From assembly GCA_030596395.1 (NCBI GenBank), contig JAUVKF010000028.1, positions 1-38,377 of the forward strand: DNA of 38,377 nucleotides, given 5' to 3'. Source of the DNA: Chlorobiota bacterium (GTDB lineage Bacteria; Bacteroidota; Bacteroidia; Bacteroidales; F082). A program made the position numbers and the translations under genes. The notes beneath the pieces are model-generated. The model was given only the letters and a program-made list of their open reading frames with translations. It was not told the DNA's origin and did not search any database. Shown here piece by piece: positions 16,138 to 24,370 of the stretch. Numbering within the stretch: position 1 is the first letter of the stretch; every line of letters begins with the position of its first letter.

Positions 16138-18282
16138 TTAAGGATTAACTTTATCAAATGTAGGCTTCATACCCAGGTTATACATAATGAAGCTGTACAT
16201 ATCCGTTGATTCTTCAATTTGCTTGGCTGTCGGTTTACCGGCACCATGCCCGGCTTTTGATTCAATTCTTGCCAACACCGGGTATTTTCCACCATCATTC
16301 TCCTGTAATGTTGCCATAAATTTGAAAGTATGCGCCGGTACAACCCTGTCGTCATGATCCGCAGTAATTGCCATTGTTGCCGGGTAATCTACACCTTTTT
16401 TTATGTTGTGTAATGGGGAATATCCATACAGGTAATTAAACAATTCTTCACTGTCGGCACTGGTACCATAATCACTTGCCCATGCCCAACCGATTGTGAA
16501 ATTCTGATACCTCAGCATATCCATTACCCCAACTATCGGAATGGCAACCTTGAATAAATCCGGTTCCTGTGTCATGCATGCACCAACCAGCAGGCCGCCG
16601 TTGGAGCCGCCGATAATGGCAAGTTTTTCAGAAGAAGTGTATTTGTTGCTGATCAACCATTTAGCAGCATATATAAAGTCATCAAATACATTTTGTTTTT
16701 CCATTTTCATGCCTGCTTCGTGCCATTCTTCGCCGTACTCTCCACCACCCCGAAGGTTAACCATTACATAAACACCACCCTGTTCAAGGAAGGCAGCGCG
16801 GCTGATGCTGAAACTTGGTGTTAAGCTGATGTTAAAGCCACCATATCCATATAAAAGCGTAGGATTTTCACCATTTAACTCAATGCCTTTTTTATTGATT
16901 ATAAACATAGGCACTTTGGTACTATCCTTACTTTCGTAAAATACCTGTTTGGTTTCGTAAGCATCAGGATCGAAATCTACTTCTGATGTTTTATAAACTT
17001 CTGATTTTCCGGTTTCGATATCGAATTTATATACGCTGGAAGGAAATGTGAAGGATGTAAACCCGTAGAAAGCAGTCTTTTCTTTTTTCTTTCCATTAAA
17101 CCCAAACAAAGTACCAATGGCAGGCAATTTCAGTTCACTAAGGAAATTGCCTTCAAGATCGTAAAAATAGGCTCTGCTGCTGGCATCCTCAAGGTATTCG
17201 GCAAATAACTGATTACCATAAATGCCAACACTTTTAAGCACGTTTTCTTTTTCTGCAAGAAAAGTTTTCCAATTATCCTGACTGGGATGTTTAAAATCTA
17301 CCAGCACTAACTTTCCTTTAGGCGCGTCCTGGTTGGTTTTTATAAGTATCTTGTGATTGATGTGATCGATTACATAATAATCATAATCGAATCCATCAGC
17401 AATTTTTACAAATTTAAGTTTATTTACATTTTTAGCTTTCGCGATATACAAAGCATTTCCGCTGGTGCTTTCCGACTCGCTGATCATTACATATTTTTGA
17501 TCTTCTGTTAAATAAGCATAGAAATTGCGTAGCGGATGCTTTTTGTCCTGGAAAATGATTTTATCCTCACTTTGTGGTGTTCCCAGTTTGTGGTAATAGA
17601 CTTTATGAAATTGGTTTTGACCCGAAAGTTCATCGCCTTCTTTGGGTGCATCGTAGGCTGAATAGAAAAATCCGTCTCCTTTCCATGAAACACCGGAGAA
17701 TTTAACCCAGTTGATGTGATCATCCAGCATTTTACGGTTTTCAATTTCCATTACAAATATTTCATTCCAGTCGGAGCCACCACTGGCAGTACTGTATGCA
17801 AGGTATTTCCCACTTTTGGTGATGCTCAAACTGGCCAGGGCCACAGTACCATCTTCAGATAATTTATTTGGATCAAGCAATACTTCGGGTTTATCATCAA
17901 GAGTGTTTTGTATGTACATAACACTTTGATTTTGGATACCGTCGTTTTTTAAAAAAAAATATTTCCCGCCACGCTTGAACGGAACACCATATTTCGGGTA
18001 ATTCCATATTTCGGTTAAGCGCTTGTTCAGATCATCCCTGAAGGGAATTTTAGATAAATACTCATTTGTTATAACATTTTGCGCTTTTACCCATTCCGCA
18101 GTCTCTTCTGAATTGTCATCTTCAAGCCAGCGATAAGGATCAGCCACTTCATGTCCGAAATAAATATCTACAGTATCTACTTTTGCGGTTACAGGATATT
18201 CGATGTTGCAGCGTTTTTCATGGTTACAACTTGTCATTAAAAAAATAAAAATTGCGATTAAAAGAATACTATTTGATTTCAT
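16138..18282 (-). CDS. Prolyl oligopeptidase family serine peptidase (S9A), probable lipoprotein
   Basis: A secreted peptidase of about 714 residues. The N-terminus is a lipoprotein signal (ILLIAIFIFLMTSC, lipidated Cys). DPYRWLEDD and a seven-bladed propeller region follow, then the alpha/beta hydrolase domain with GGSNGG, TADHDDRVVP and KAGHGAG. Counting from the longer frame opening at 18306, these give Ser568, Asp652 and His687. Family members cleave short proline-containing peptides; the propeller restricts access to small substrates. I use the ATG at 18282 because it puts a basic residue directly before the hydrophobic stretch; the frame opens at 18306. The gene is not closely linked to another by operon spacing. 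Confidence 0.92.
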   Translation of the reverse strand: MKSNSILLIAIFIFLMTSCNHEKRCNIEYPVTAKVDTVDIYFGHEVADPYRWLEDDNSEETAEWVKAQNVITNEYLSKIPFRDDLNKRLTEIWNYPKYGVPFKRGGKYFFLKNDGIQNQSVMYIQNTLDDKPEVLLDPNKLSEDGTVALASLSITKSGKYLAYSTASGGSDWNEIFVMEIENRKMLDDHINWVKFSGVSWKGDGFFYSAYDAPKEGDELSGQNQFHKVYYHKLGTPQSEDKIIFQDKKHPLRNFYAYLTEDQKYVMISESESTSGNALYIAKAKNVNKLKFVKIADGFDYDYYVIDHINHKILIKTNQDAPKGKLVLVDFKHPSQDNWKTFLAEKENVLKSVGIYGNQLFAEYLEDASSRAYFYDLEGNFLSELKLPAIGTLFGFNGKKKEKTAFYGFTSFTFPSSVYKFDIETGKSEVYKTSEVDFDPDAYETKQVFYESKDSTKVPMFIINKKGIELNGENPTLLYGYGGFNISLTPSFSISRAAFLEQGGVYVMVNLRGGGEYGEEWHEAGMKMEKQNVFDDFIYAAKWLISNKYTSSEKLAIIGGSNGGLLVGACMTQEPDLFKVAIPIVGVMDMLRYQNFTIGWAWASDYGTSADSEELFNYLYGYSPLHNIKKGVDYPATMAITADHDDRVVPAHTFKFMATLQENDGGKYPVLARIESKAGHGAGKPTAKQIEESTDMYSFIMYNLGMKPTFDKVNP

Positions 18283-18386
18283 ATCATTTGGAATTTTGGA
18301 ATCCATAAAAGTAGGAAAATAATCAAGAGGCTGTTTGGAATTTATCCTTCAGTTTTCTTATGTGTCTTTTTAGCCATCTCATCGTT

Positions 18387-18404
18387 ATCCGTCAGCTGAC
18401 GGAT
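18387..18404. repeat. Perfect 18-base palindrome
   Basis: ATCCGTCAGCTGACGGAT is fully self-complementary, with a PvuII-like CAGCTG core. It sits about 105 bases upstream of the oligopeptidase start. It could be a dimeric regulator site or a dispersed palindromic repeat. Confidence 0.6.
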
Positions 18405-18497
18405 GCCTCGATCTGACAAAAAATACATCATAATAAATTCCAAAAACAAAATCCAAGCAGTCTCTAAGTAGAATGATTCCAAAAAAACCAATAAGTA

Positions 18498-18596
18498 CCG
18501 TTCAATTGCGAACGGAGTGTAACGAAGTGCGGCAATCCCCTATAACAAGTCGTTGTTCCAGCTCAGGAGATTCTTTCAGTCGTGCCTCCTTCGGAA
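18498..18596. repeat. REP-like dispersed element
   Basis: A CCGTTC / GAACGG hairpin (18498-18515) is followed by GAAGTGCGGCAATCC. An inverted-looking partner around GGAGATTCTTTCAGTCGTGCC follows at about 18566-18588. The words resemble the family of widespread intergenic repeats built from ATTGCGA...GAAGCAATC and its complement. The copy looks degenerate. Confidence 0.4.
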
Positions 18597-18646
18597 TTAA
18601 ACGTGAGTTGTTTTATATCGTTAAATATGAATTAACCAAATAATCC

Positions 18647-18654
18647 TACATTTG
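18647..18654 (+). promoter_or_regulatory. Candidate -7 box for aroK
   Basis: TACATTTG, a full match to TAnnTTTG, five bases before the ATG at 18660. It argues for a nearly leaderless aroK transcript and against the upstream GTG at 18654 as the start. The -33 element is not clear. Confidence 0.5.
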
Positions 18655-18659
18655 TGTTT

Positions 18660-19181
18660 ATGGCCAGGATATATTTAATAGGTTTTATGGGTGCCGGTAA
18701 AAGCACTGCTGGAAGGAAACTAGCCAGAATATTCGAATATAAACACCTTGACCTGGATGATGTGTTTGAAAAAAAATACAAAATCAATATATCGCAATTT
18801 TTCAACAAATACAATGAATCGTTGTTCAGACGCCTTGAGTTAAAGTTACTGGAAACCACGTTTGAAATGGACAACGTAGTAATCTCGACCGGAGGTGGAA
18901 CCCCCTGTTTTTTCGACAGCATTGATAAAATGAATAAACATGGAATAACGGTTTACCTTGAAATGCCCGTCGGTGCATTAGTTAACCGACTCCAGAACGC
19001 AAAAAAGCCCCGGCCACTCGTCAAAAACAAAACAACTAATTCGTTAAATGAATTCATCACCCGAGTACTTGACGAAAGAAGTTCATCTTATCAAAAGGCT
19101 CATCTTAAGATAAATGCAGTGGATATTGATATTGAAGAGTTGGGAAATAAAATCCGTAAAATCATGAATGATGTCGTATGA
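18660..19181 (+). CDS. aroK: Shikimate kinase
   Basis: This 173-residue cytoplasmic kinase phosphorylates shikimate at the 3-hydroxyl in the chorismate pathway. The Walker A motif GFMGAGKST is at residues 8-16. HLDLDDVFE carries the shikimate- and magnesium-binding acidic residues. STGGGTP binds substrate, and KPRPLV has the lid-region arginine. Length and order are typical. A GTG in frame at 18654 is possible, but the promoter box ends on it, so the ATG at 18660 is chosen. The 3' end overlaps the aldolase gene by 14 bases, so the two are probably translated together, although no metabolic link is obvious. Confidence 0.94.
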   Translation: MARIYLIGFMGAGKSTAGRKLARIFEYKHLDLDDVFEKKYKINISQFFNKYNESLFRRLELKLLETTFEMDNVVISTGGGTPCFFDSIDKMNKHGITVYLEMPVGALVNRLQNAKKPRPLVKNKTTNSLNEFITRVLDERSSSYQKAHLKINAVDIDIEELGNKIRKIMNDVV

Positions 19182-19767
19182 AGGTGTAAAATTTCAATTG
19201 GTTCGCGCCGGAGATCAACCTCCTGAGCACACATGGCTTGATGAATTACAAAAATGGTGTGTCATATTTCATGAAGAAGAAATGGCTCCTTATTACAGTG
19301 GCGGATCACATGGCAACCTGAGTTTTCGGAAAAAACCGGGCAGCAATTCTTTTTTTATTACTGCAGCAAATAACAGCTTAAAAGAGTCAACTTCAAATGA
19401 TAAGTTTTACGAAGTTTCAAAAGTAGATCAGGATGAAGCTGTTGTCTATGCTTCGGGCTCAGTTGAAAAGGAACCATCATCAGAAACAATGCTGCACGAT
19501 GCGATTTATAAAAACAGGCCAGAGGTAATGGCCATATTGCATGGACATTGTGAAGCAATTACTAAAAATGCACCAAAAGCAGGAATTATTTCAACACATG
19601 AATTTGTAGAATCAGGCACACACAAGATTATTGACAGTGTGATGGAAGTGCTTGGTGATCATAATTTTATTGAAATCAAAGATCATGGTTTTTTATCGAT
19701 AGGCAAAACCATTGAAGAGGCTGGAGAGTTGGCCTTGCAAATGCGGGATAAGTGTTTGAAATACTAA
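19168..19767 (+). CDS. Class II aldolase/adducin family protein
   Basis: A 199-residue protein of the class II aldolase/adducin fold. Family features are GGSHGNLSFRKK near residues 45-56, SSETMLHDAIYKNRPEVMAILHGHCEA with the metal-binding HGH pair and an acidic catalytic residue (Glu in SSET), and the third histidine in KDHGFLSIG. Relatives include fuculose- and ribulose-phosphate aldolases/epimerases and methylthioribulose dehydratase. The substrate cannot be told from sequence. It overlaps the end of aroK by 14 bases. A second ATG three bases in (19171) is an equally possible start. Confidence 0.82.
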   Translation: MMSYEGVKFQLVRAGDQPPEHTWLDELQKWCVIFHEEEMAPYYSGGSHGNLSFRKKPGSNSFFITAANNSLKESTSNDKFYEVSKVDQDEAVVYASGSVEKEPSSETMLHDAIYKNRPEVMAILHGHCEAITKNAPKAGIISTHEFVESGTHKIIDSVMEVLGDHNFIEIKDHGFLSIGKTIEEAGELALQMRDKCLKY

Positions 19768-19838
19768 TTGTTCTGGTCAGCGTTTTCAAAATTGCAGGTC
19801 TTGCGCAACCCCTAATCCAATTATGAGGCTTTTCAGCA

Positions 19839-20180
19839 TTATTCAATTTCTAAACAAGCAATATCAGAAAACTCCGTATTGTTTAAAAACCGCTTAATCG
19901 TTTCAAAATTTGTCTTCAGTAATTGTAAGATATCACTTGTTGTTAAGTTTCCGGTTCGTAACCAGATTATTTTGGGAGGGAAACCATTTATAAGACTGAT
20001 ATCATAAAAATCCGAATCAAAAGTTACAATTGCATAGTTGTTATCCCGTGCATATTGCCAAATATCTAAATCATCACGATCATTTAAACCAATATGGCTT
20101 ACTTGTTTACATTCAGAAAAATCAGCAGGCAATTTTTTGATAATTCGATAAGAGATATTTTGATCAAACAGTAATTTCAT
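19839..20180 (-). CDS. DUF5615 PIN-like toxin
   Basis: This 113-residue protein begins MKLLFDQNISYRI, the DUF5615 signature with its first conserved Asp. IVTFDSDFYDISLINGFPPKIIWLRTGNLTT carries further acidic residues of the PIN-like active site. Such proteins are predicted RNases acting as toxins of VapBC-like modules. The start codon overlaps the DUF433 stop (TGATG) by one base, so the two are translationally coupled. Toxicity is inferred from family and partner. A 38-base 5' fragment of the gene is duplicated at 20741-20778. Confidence 0.85.
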   Translation of the reverse strand: MKLLFDQNISYRIIKKLPADFSECKQVSHIGLNDRDDLDIWQYARDNNYAIVTFDSDFYDISLINGFPPKIIWLRTGNLTTSDILQLLKTNFETIKRFLNNTEFSDIACLEIE

Positions 20181-20215
20181 CAGGCATACTGCAATTTGTG
20201 TTCTCTATCAGCTGC
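20142..20215. repeat. 74-bp direct repeat, copy 1 (toxin-antitoxin junction)
   Basis: This copy spans the start of the DUF5615 gene and the end of the DUF433 gene. It matches 20741-20814 in the same orientation, with two mismatches (20176 and 20211). Confidence 0.9.
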
Positions 20216-20401
20216 GTACGCTAAACAAGCTTTGATATCATCTGTTGTTAATTCAGGAAAATCACTAATTATTTCAGAGGTAGTCATCCCGGCAGCTAAC
20301 CAGCCCAGCACATCGTAAACAGTTATCCTTGTTTCCCTTACACAAGGTTTACCAAACCTCTTGTTGGGGTTGCGCTTTATTATTTTCCGGTAATTAATCA
20401 T
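20180..20401 (-). CDS. DUF433 antitoxin
   Basis: This 73-residue protein belongs to DUF433, a small helix-turn-helix family (PCVRETRITVYDVLGWLAAGMTTSEIISDFPELTTDDIKACLAYAADRE). Members precede DUF5615 toxins in many genomes and act as VapB-like antitoxin and autorepressor. The pair here is complete, with one-base overlap. A TATATTTG -7 box lies about 29 bases upstream of the start, a likely site for autorepression, though no operator palindrome was identified. Confidence 0.87.
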   Translation of the reverse strand: MINYRKIIKRNPNKRFGKPCVRETRITVYDVLGWLAAGMTTSEIISDFPELTTDDIKACLAYAADREHKLQYA

Positions 20402-20429
20402 ACGCTTTAAAGAATTGCTATAATTTTTA

Positions 20430-20437
20430 CAAATATA
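20430..20437 (-). promoter_or_regulatory. Candidate -7 box for the toxin-antitoxin operon
   Basis: TATATTTG on the minus strand, 28 bases before the ATG at 20401. No -33 element at standard spacing is clear. Confidence 0.45.
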
Positions 20438-20488
20438 ATTGTTTTATATCAAAGGTGCTATTTCCCATTTACCGGGCTTGTAACCATT

Positions 20489-20647
20489 ACCTGCCGGGTA
20501 GCCTCGTTCCCGGCAGGTCGAATAATAAGTCCGAATCTTTACTCTTCTTGGCAACAGTAAATACCAACCCGCCGGGAGTTAAAATAATAACCCCAGTTGA
20601 CCTGGCAGGTCGAAGTACCTGATTCATTTTTTCAACCCGCCGGGAGT
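20489..20647. repeat. Cluster of GC-rich palindromic repeats
   Basis: ACCTGCCGGG (20489-20498) pairs with CCCGGCAGGT (20509-20518). GACCTGGCAGGTC, a near-palindrome, is at 20599-20611. CAACCCGCCGGGAGT occurs twice. A further GACCTGGCAGATC variant is at 20915-20927. The same family reappears after citF at 32027-32078. Confidence 0.7.
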
Positions 20648-20740
20648 GAATCCACCCGTCGGGTTGGGTTTCTAAGTAATTATATCCATTAAAATTACTG
20701 CTTGATAAACTTTTGGGATGCAACTCTTTTCCCTGTCCTC

Positions 20741-20814
20741 AATTCGATAAGAGATATTTTGATCAAACAGTAATCTCATCAGGCATACTGCAATTTGTGT
20801 TCTCTATCATCTGC
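20741..20814. repeat. 74-bp direct repeat, copy 2 (stray toxin-antitoxin fragment)
   Basis: A duplicate of 20142-20215 without the rest of either gene. The duplicated part holds 13 codons of the toxin and about 11 codons of the antitoxin end. The two copies enclose the intact antitoxin gene and the repeat cluster. Confidence 0.9.
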
Positions 20815-20932
20815 AAAACCTCAAAAACCTGTCATTCTGATCAGTTAGTTGCCAGAGAAGAATCCTTACGTTCTGAATATTAACTATATATCAATTTTCC
20901 AAAATACTTATTTCGACCTGGCAGATCTGGCA

Positions 20933-22636
20933 TTAGTTCATATATTTTGAAAACAAGGTCCAGCCATCTGCCCAATTCCCAACCGGATTGAATGCTCCTT
21001 TGTAATTTACCTCCTCAAACCATCCATCAGCCGGATATGGTGCTAAGTTTTCTGAAACGTTGTTTGTTGGAATAATCTGGAACGTTAAACCATCCAACAT
21101 AAATCCAGGGTCGGAGATTACATTTTGTGCATCCGTAAAATAGACTGATAATTCTGCATTGGCATCATTGATTTCCTGCTCGCTAATACCTTCTCCAGCC
21201 ATAACCCCTAAAATCGGAAAGAAGTTAATCGAATAGAAAATATTATTTTTTATGGTAAGATCATTGTTTTTAAAACGATCGAAACTACATTCGGTTTTCA
21301 ACAACTCAATATCAATTCCATAAGCCTGATGATAAAAAATGGAATTGGCATAATGCCCACCCGAATTTGCCCGAAAACTTATAATCCGTTTTCCATATCC
21401 CGAAGACAGGCCCACATAAGAAACATTGAATATTTCGGGTATTGAGTAAGGTTGATTAGATGCAGTATTGTAACCCCCATCGTGTTCTCCGAGTTTGTCA
21501 CCTTTTCCAAAACCCTGAACTGCAACCCAAAACTGACCTTTACCGCTGTAACCCAAATCATAATCAAATGAGTCGTCTCCACAAAAAGCAACAATGATAT
21601 TCTTGAGTTGTGCTTTACCACCAAATATTTCAACACCATCATCTTTATTGGCAAATACTTCAACAAACTCTATTGTAGTATTGCTGCCAACTGCTCCCAG
21701 TGTCAGGCCATTGATTTCGTTTCCTTCGCCTATATCTGTTCCTCCATGCCGGATGGAAACATATCTGATTATTCCCGAGTCATCTTCATCATTATTTCCA
21801 CCGTAAAGTCCACGGTTTTCTGATTCAGGAATACCTTCGATTTGTTTTTCGCCTTCGTCAGTATTGACTATTGCTTTTCCGAGAATAATAACCCCACCCC
21901 ACAATCCTTCTTCGAGGTCACCAACCGATCCGTCCAAATTATCATTTTCAGAAGTAAAGATTATAGGATGTTCTTCTGTACCTTCTGCCATTATTTTTCC
22001 TCCCCTTGCCACAATAAGTGCTGAGGCATTTGTTCCCTGACCGCTTTTCCCTTTGATTACCGTGCCGGGTTCAATGGTTAAGGTCTGCCCTTCATTAACA
22101 AAAACGAATCCATCAAGTATGTAAAAGTTGTTTGCTGTCCATGTAGTTGTTCCGGTTCCGGTTCCTGAATCTTTAACTGTAATAACCTGGTGTTCAATCC
22201 CTGATGTTGAAATTGACCGTATTTCAGCGGCATTCATCGCCCTGCCATCTTTGTTAAAAATGCTGTTTGCATCTGCCGGGGTAACTGAGATCACTTCATC
22301 TCCATTGGCATCCTGGTCGAACACCACGCGAATACTGGCACTTTTCTGCCCTGCCGTATGTGTAACAACATAGTTGATCAATTTCCCAATCCCACCGGAA
22401 CTACCGACTACAAAACTTTGTTCATTTAAATCACCACTCATCGCCGCTGAACGATAAACACCCTGGTTAAATTCAACCACAACATCAAATGTGGGTCCTT
22501 GTCCCGAAATAGAAATGCCTGTCATCTCGGGGTTTAGTGGTTCGGGATCGTTCTTTTCTTTACATCCGCTTTCCAACAAAAAGAAAACCATGATGATAAC
22601 AATTGAAGGAAAAACTAATAATCTACGATGCATCAT
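20933..22636 (-). CDS. Surface lipoprotein with right-handed beta-helix region
   Basis: A 567-residue predicted lipoprotein. Signal peptide IVIIMVFFLLESGC ends at a lipid-attachable Cys, followed by KEKNDPEPL, an acidic linker of the sort seen on surface-exported lipoproteins. An Ig/Big-like domain (about residues 40-145) precedes a beta-helix region that opens with ILDGFVFVNEGQTLTIEPG and GTVIKGKSG and contains many short parallel-strand repeats (LKNIIVAFCGDDSFDYDLGY, LTIKNNIFYSI). It ends YKGAFNPVGNWADGWT, a pattern common in Bacteroidota proteins of this type. The function is unknown; carbohydrate binding or surface adhesion is possible but unsupported. There is no TonB receptor or SusD next to it. 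Confidence 0.65.
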   Translation of the reverse strand: MMHRRLLVFPSIVIIMVFFLLESGCKEKNDPEPLNPEMTGISISGQGPTFDVVVEFNQGVYRSAAMSGDLNEQSFVVGSSGGIGKLINYVVTHTAGQKSASIRVVFDQDANGDEVISVTPADANSIFNKDGRAMNAAEIRSISTSGIEHQVITVKDSGTGTGTTTWTANNFYILDGFVFVNEGQTLTIEPGTVIKGKSGQGTNASALIVARGGKIMAEGTEEHPIIFTSENDNLDGSVGDLEEGLWGGVIILGKAIVNTDEGEKQIEGIPESENRGLYGGNNDEDDSGIIRYVSIRHGGTDIGEGNEINGLTLGAVGSNTTIEFVEVFANKDDGVEIFGGKAQLKNIIVAFCGDDSFDYDLGYSGKGQFWVAVQGFGKGDKLGEHDGGYNTASNQPYSIPEIFNVSYVGLSSGYGKRIISFRANSGGHYANSIFYHQAYGIDIELLKTECSFDRFKNNDLTIKNNIFYSINFFPILGVMAGEGISEQEINDANAELSVYFTDAQNVISDPGFMLDGLTFQIIPTNNVSENLAPYPADGWFEEVNYKGAFNPVGNWADGWTLFSKYMN

Positions 22637-22729
22637 AAATGATTTTTTAAGTTGTTACACAGTATTTTGTAAAATTACTCTCCGGTTTCACAAATTAACT
22701 GATAAACCATATTAATTAATTGTTAATAA

Positions 22730-24172
22730 TTATTCCTCTAACCTTCGTTGTAGCAATACCACATTTTCAACATGGTGCGTTTGCGGAAACATATCAACGG
22801 GTTGTACTTTTATTACGTCATATTTCTCATTCAACAATCCGATATCCCTTGCCTGCGTTGCAGGATTACAACTAACATAAACGATTTTAGGTGGTTCTGT
22901 TTTTAGTAGTTGATCAATAACTTTACTATGCATACCTGCCCTTGGCGGATCAGTAATTACTACATCAGGTTTTCCATACTGGTCAACAAATGATTCATTC
23001 AATAATTTGGCAAGGTCACCTGAATGGAATTCAACATTTGAAATGTTATTTAAGTCTGCATTTTTCCGGGCACCGATCACAGCTTCTTCCACATACTCGA
23101 TGCCGATAACCTTTTTTACTGAACGAGCCATAAATAACGCGATGGTTCCGGTTCCGGTGTAAAGATCATAAACCAATTCATCACCTGTAAAGCCGGCAAA
23201 ATCAAAGGCAGCCTGGTAAAGCTTCTGCGCCTGCTCCGGGTTAGTTTGGTAAAATGATTTTGGGCCAACCTTGAATTTTAATGAAGTTTGATCGGCTATT
23301 GCCGGTTTCATCTCCTCAAGTAAATAATCTTTGCCATTGAATAACTGCACATCAAGATCAAAAATCGTATCATTTTTCTTTTCATTAACGACATACATCA
23401 GCGAAGTGATCTGAGGAAATTTGTCTTGTAAAAAACTTAGCAAATTGTTGATTTTTTCTTTCTCATATTTGCTGAAAACAACAATTACCATCAAATCGCC
23501 GGTTGAAGAGTTTCGAATGATCAGGTTCCTGAGCAATCCTTCCCATGCCCTGACATTGTAAAATGAATAGCCATTTTTTACGGCGAAATCCTTAACTGCA
23601 ATCCTGATATCGTTTGACGGATCATTTTGTAAATAGCAATGTTCGATATCCAATATTTTATCAAACATTCCGGGTAAATGAAAGCCAAGGCCCTCCAGAT
23701 TTTCGGGGCCACCCTCTTCTTTGGATGGATCAAAATCAGTTAACCACCTTCGATTTGAAAAAGTAAACTCCAGTTTATTTCGGTAATAATACTGGTCTTC
23801 AGCACCGATGATGGTATTTATTTCAGGATAAGGCACTTTTGCAATTCGATCAAGTGCATCTTTTACCTGTTTTTGTTTGAAATGTAGCTGTTGGCGATAA
23901 TCGAGATGCTGCCATTTGCATCCTCCACACAAACCAAAGTGAGTACATTCCGGCTCTATTCTTAGATCCGATCTTTCATGAATATTCGTGATTTTTGCTT
24001 CGTAATACGACCTTCTTTTTTTAAACACCTGTGCATCTATCACATCACCCGGCGCAGCAAATGGTACGAAAACAACCCTTTCGTTCCAGCGGCCGAGGGC
24101 TTTACCTTCTGACCCTGCATCAGTAATTTCAAGTTTTTCTATTAAAGGAAGTGGTTTTTTTCGTCGTGCCAT
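22730..24172 (-). CDS. rlmD: 23S rRNA (uracil-5-)-methyltransferase RlmD/RumA
   Basis: A 480-residue SAM-dependent RNA methyltransferase. An N-terminal TRAM domain (about residues 8-70) is followed by the iron-sulfur cysteine cluster ECTHFGLCGGC. The SAM-binding motif is VYDLYTGTGTIALFMA. VVITDPPRAGMH and YVSCNPATQARD hold the catalytic base region and nucleophilic cysteine. RlmD normally modifies U1939 of 23S rRNA; target identity within the RumA family is inferred. The frame opens at 24283, but MARRKKPLPLIEKLE at 24172 matches the family start and a -7 box lies just upstream, so the shorter start is used. Confidence 0.92.
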   Translation of the reverse strand: MARRKKPLPLIEKLEITDAGSEGKALGRWNERVVFVPFAAPGDVIDAQVFKKRRSYYEAKITNIHERSDLRIEPECTHFGLCGGCKWQHLDYRQQLHFKQKQVKDALDRIAKVPYPEINTIIGAEDQYYYRNKLEFTFSNRRWLTDFDPSKEEGGPENLEGLGFHLPGMFDKILDIEHCYLQNDPSNDIRIAVKDFAVKNGYSFYNVRAWEGLLRNLIIRNSSTGDLMVIVVFSKYEKEKINNLLSFLQDKFPQITSLMYVVNEKKNDTIFDLDVQLFNGKDYLLEEMKPAIADQTSLKFKVGPKSFYQTNPEQAQKLYQAAFDFAGFTGDELVYDLYTGTGTIALFMARSVKKVIGIEYVEEAVIGARKNADLNNISNVEFHSGDLAKLLNESFVDQYGKPDVVITDPPRAGMHSKVIDQLLKTEPPKIVYVSCNPATQARDIGLLNEKYDVIKVQPVDMFPQTHHVENVVLLQRRLEE

Positions 24173-24190
24173 CAGATAATAATTGGAGGG

Positions 24191-24198
24191 CAAAAATA
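24191..24198 (-). promoter_or_regulatory. Candidate -7 box for rlmD
   Basis: TATTTTTG on the minus strand, 18 bases before the ATG at 24172. It lies within the longer open frame, supporting the internal start. Confidence 0.45.
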
Positions 24199-24314
24199 TG
24201 GTATTTCGTTTAACATTTCCAGAAGTAAAACAGTTGGATATTGGTGCCGGATAACGATTGATCTTTATGATGGTCTTGTTCATGATTGGCTGGGAAACAG
24301 GAAACCTTTCTCAA

Positions 24315-24342
24315 CCGCTGAAAGCTAAAGCCCATTCAGCGG
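24315..24342. repeat. Dispersed hairpin after the porin gene
   Basis: CCGCTGAA and TTCAGCGG form an 8-base stem around a 12-base loop (AGCTAAAGCCCA). It lies between the porin stop and the rlmD frame. It resembles other gene-end hairpins in this window such as 27371-27386, and may aid termination. Confidence 0.55.
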
Positions 24343-24370
24343 GTTACCAAGTCCGCTGGACCGGCACCTT

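Larger units (their letters stand above)
18307..18646. other. Long intergenic region with dispersed repeats
   Basis: No gene is visible. It holds an 18-base perfect palindrome at 18387-18404 and a repeat-like stretch at 18498-18596 of the ATTGCGAACGGAGTG / GAAGTGCGGCAATC kind. The oligopeptidase and aroK are divergent, so both promoters should be here; only the aroK -7 box at 18647 is clear. Confidence 0.6.
20438..20932. other. Repeat-rich intergenic region downstream of the beta-helix lipoprotein
   Basis: About 500 bases without a credible gene. It contains a GC-rich hairpin, two copies of CAACCCGCCGGGAGT (20565-20579 and 20633-20647), near-palindromes of the CTGGCAGGTC family, and a stray copy of the toxin-antitoxin junction. 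It looks like a site of repeated insertion and recombination. Confidence 0.7.

Noticed and set aside
20487..20723. 78-codon minus-strand ORF in the repeat cluster
   Set aside because: Its sequence is built almost wholly from the palindromic repeats (GRLPGR-type ends, PARS, PGG), and no family or secretion signal is seen.
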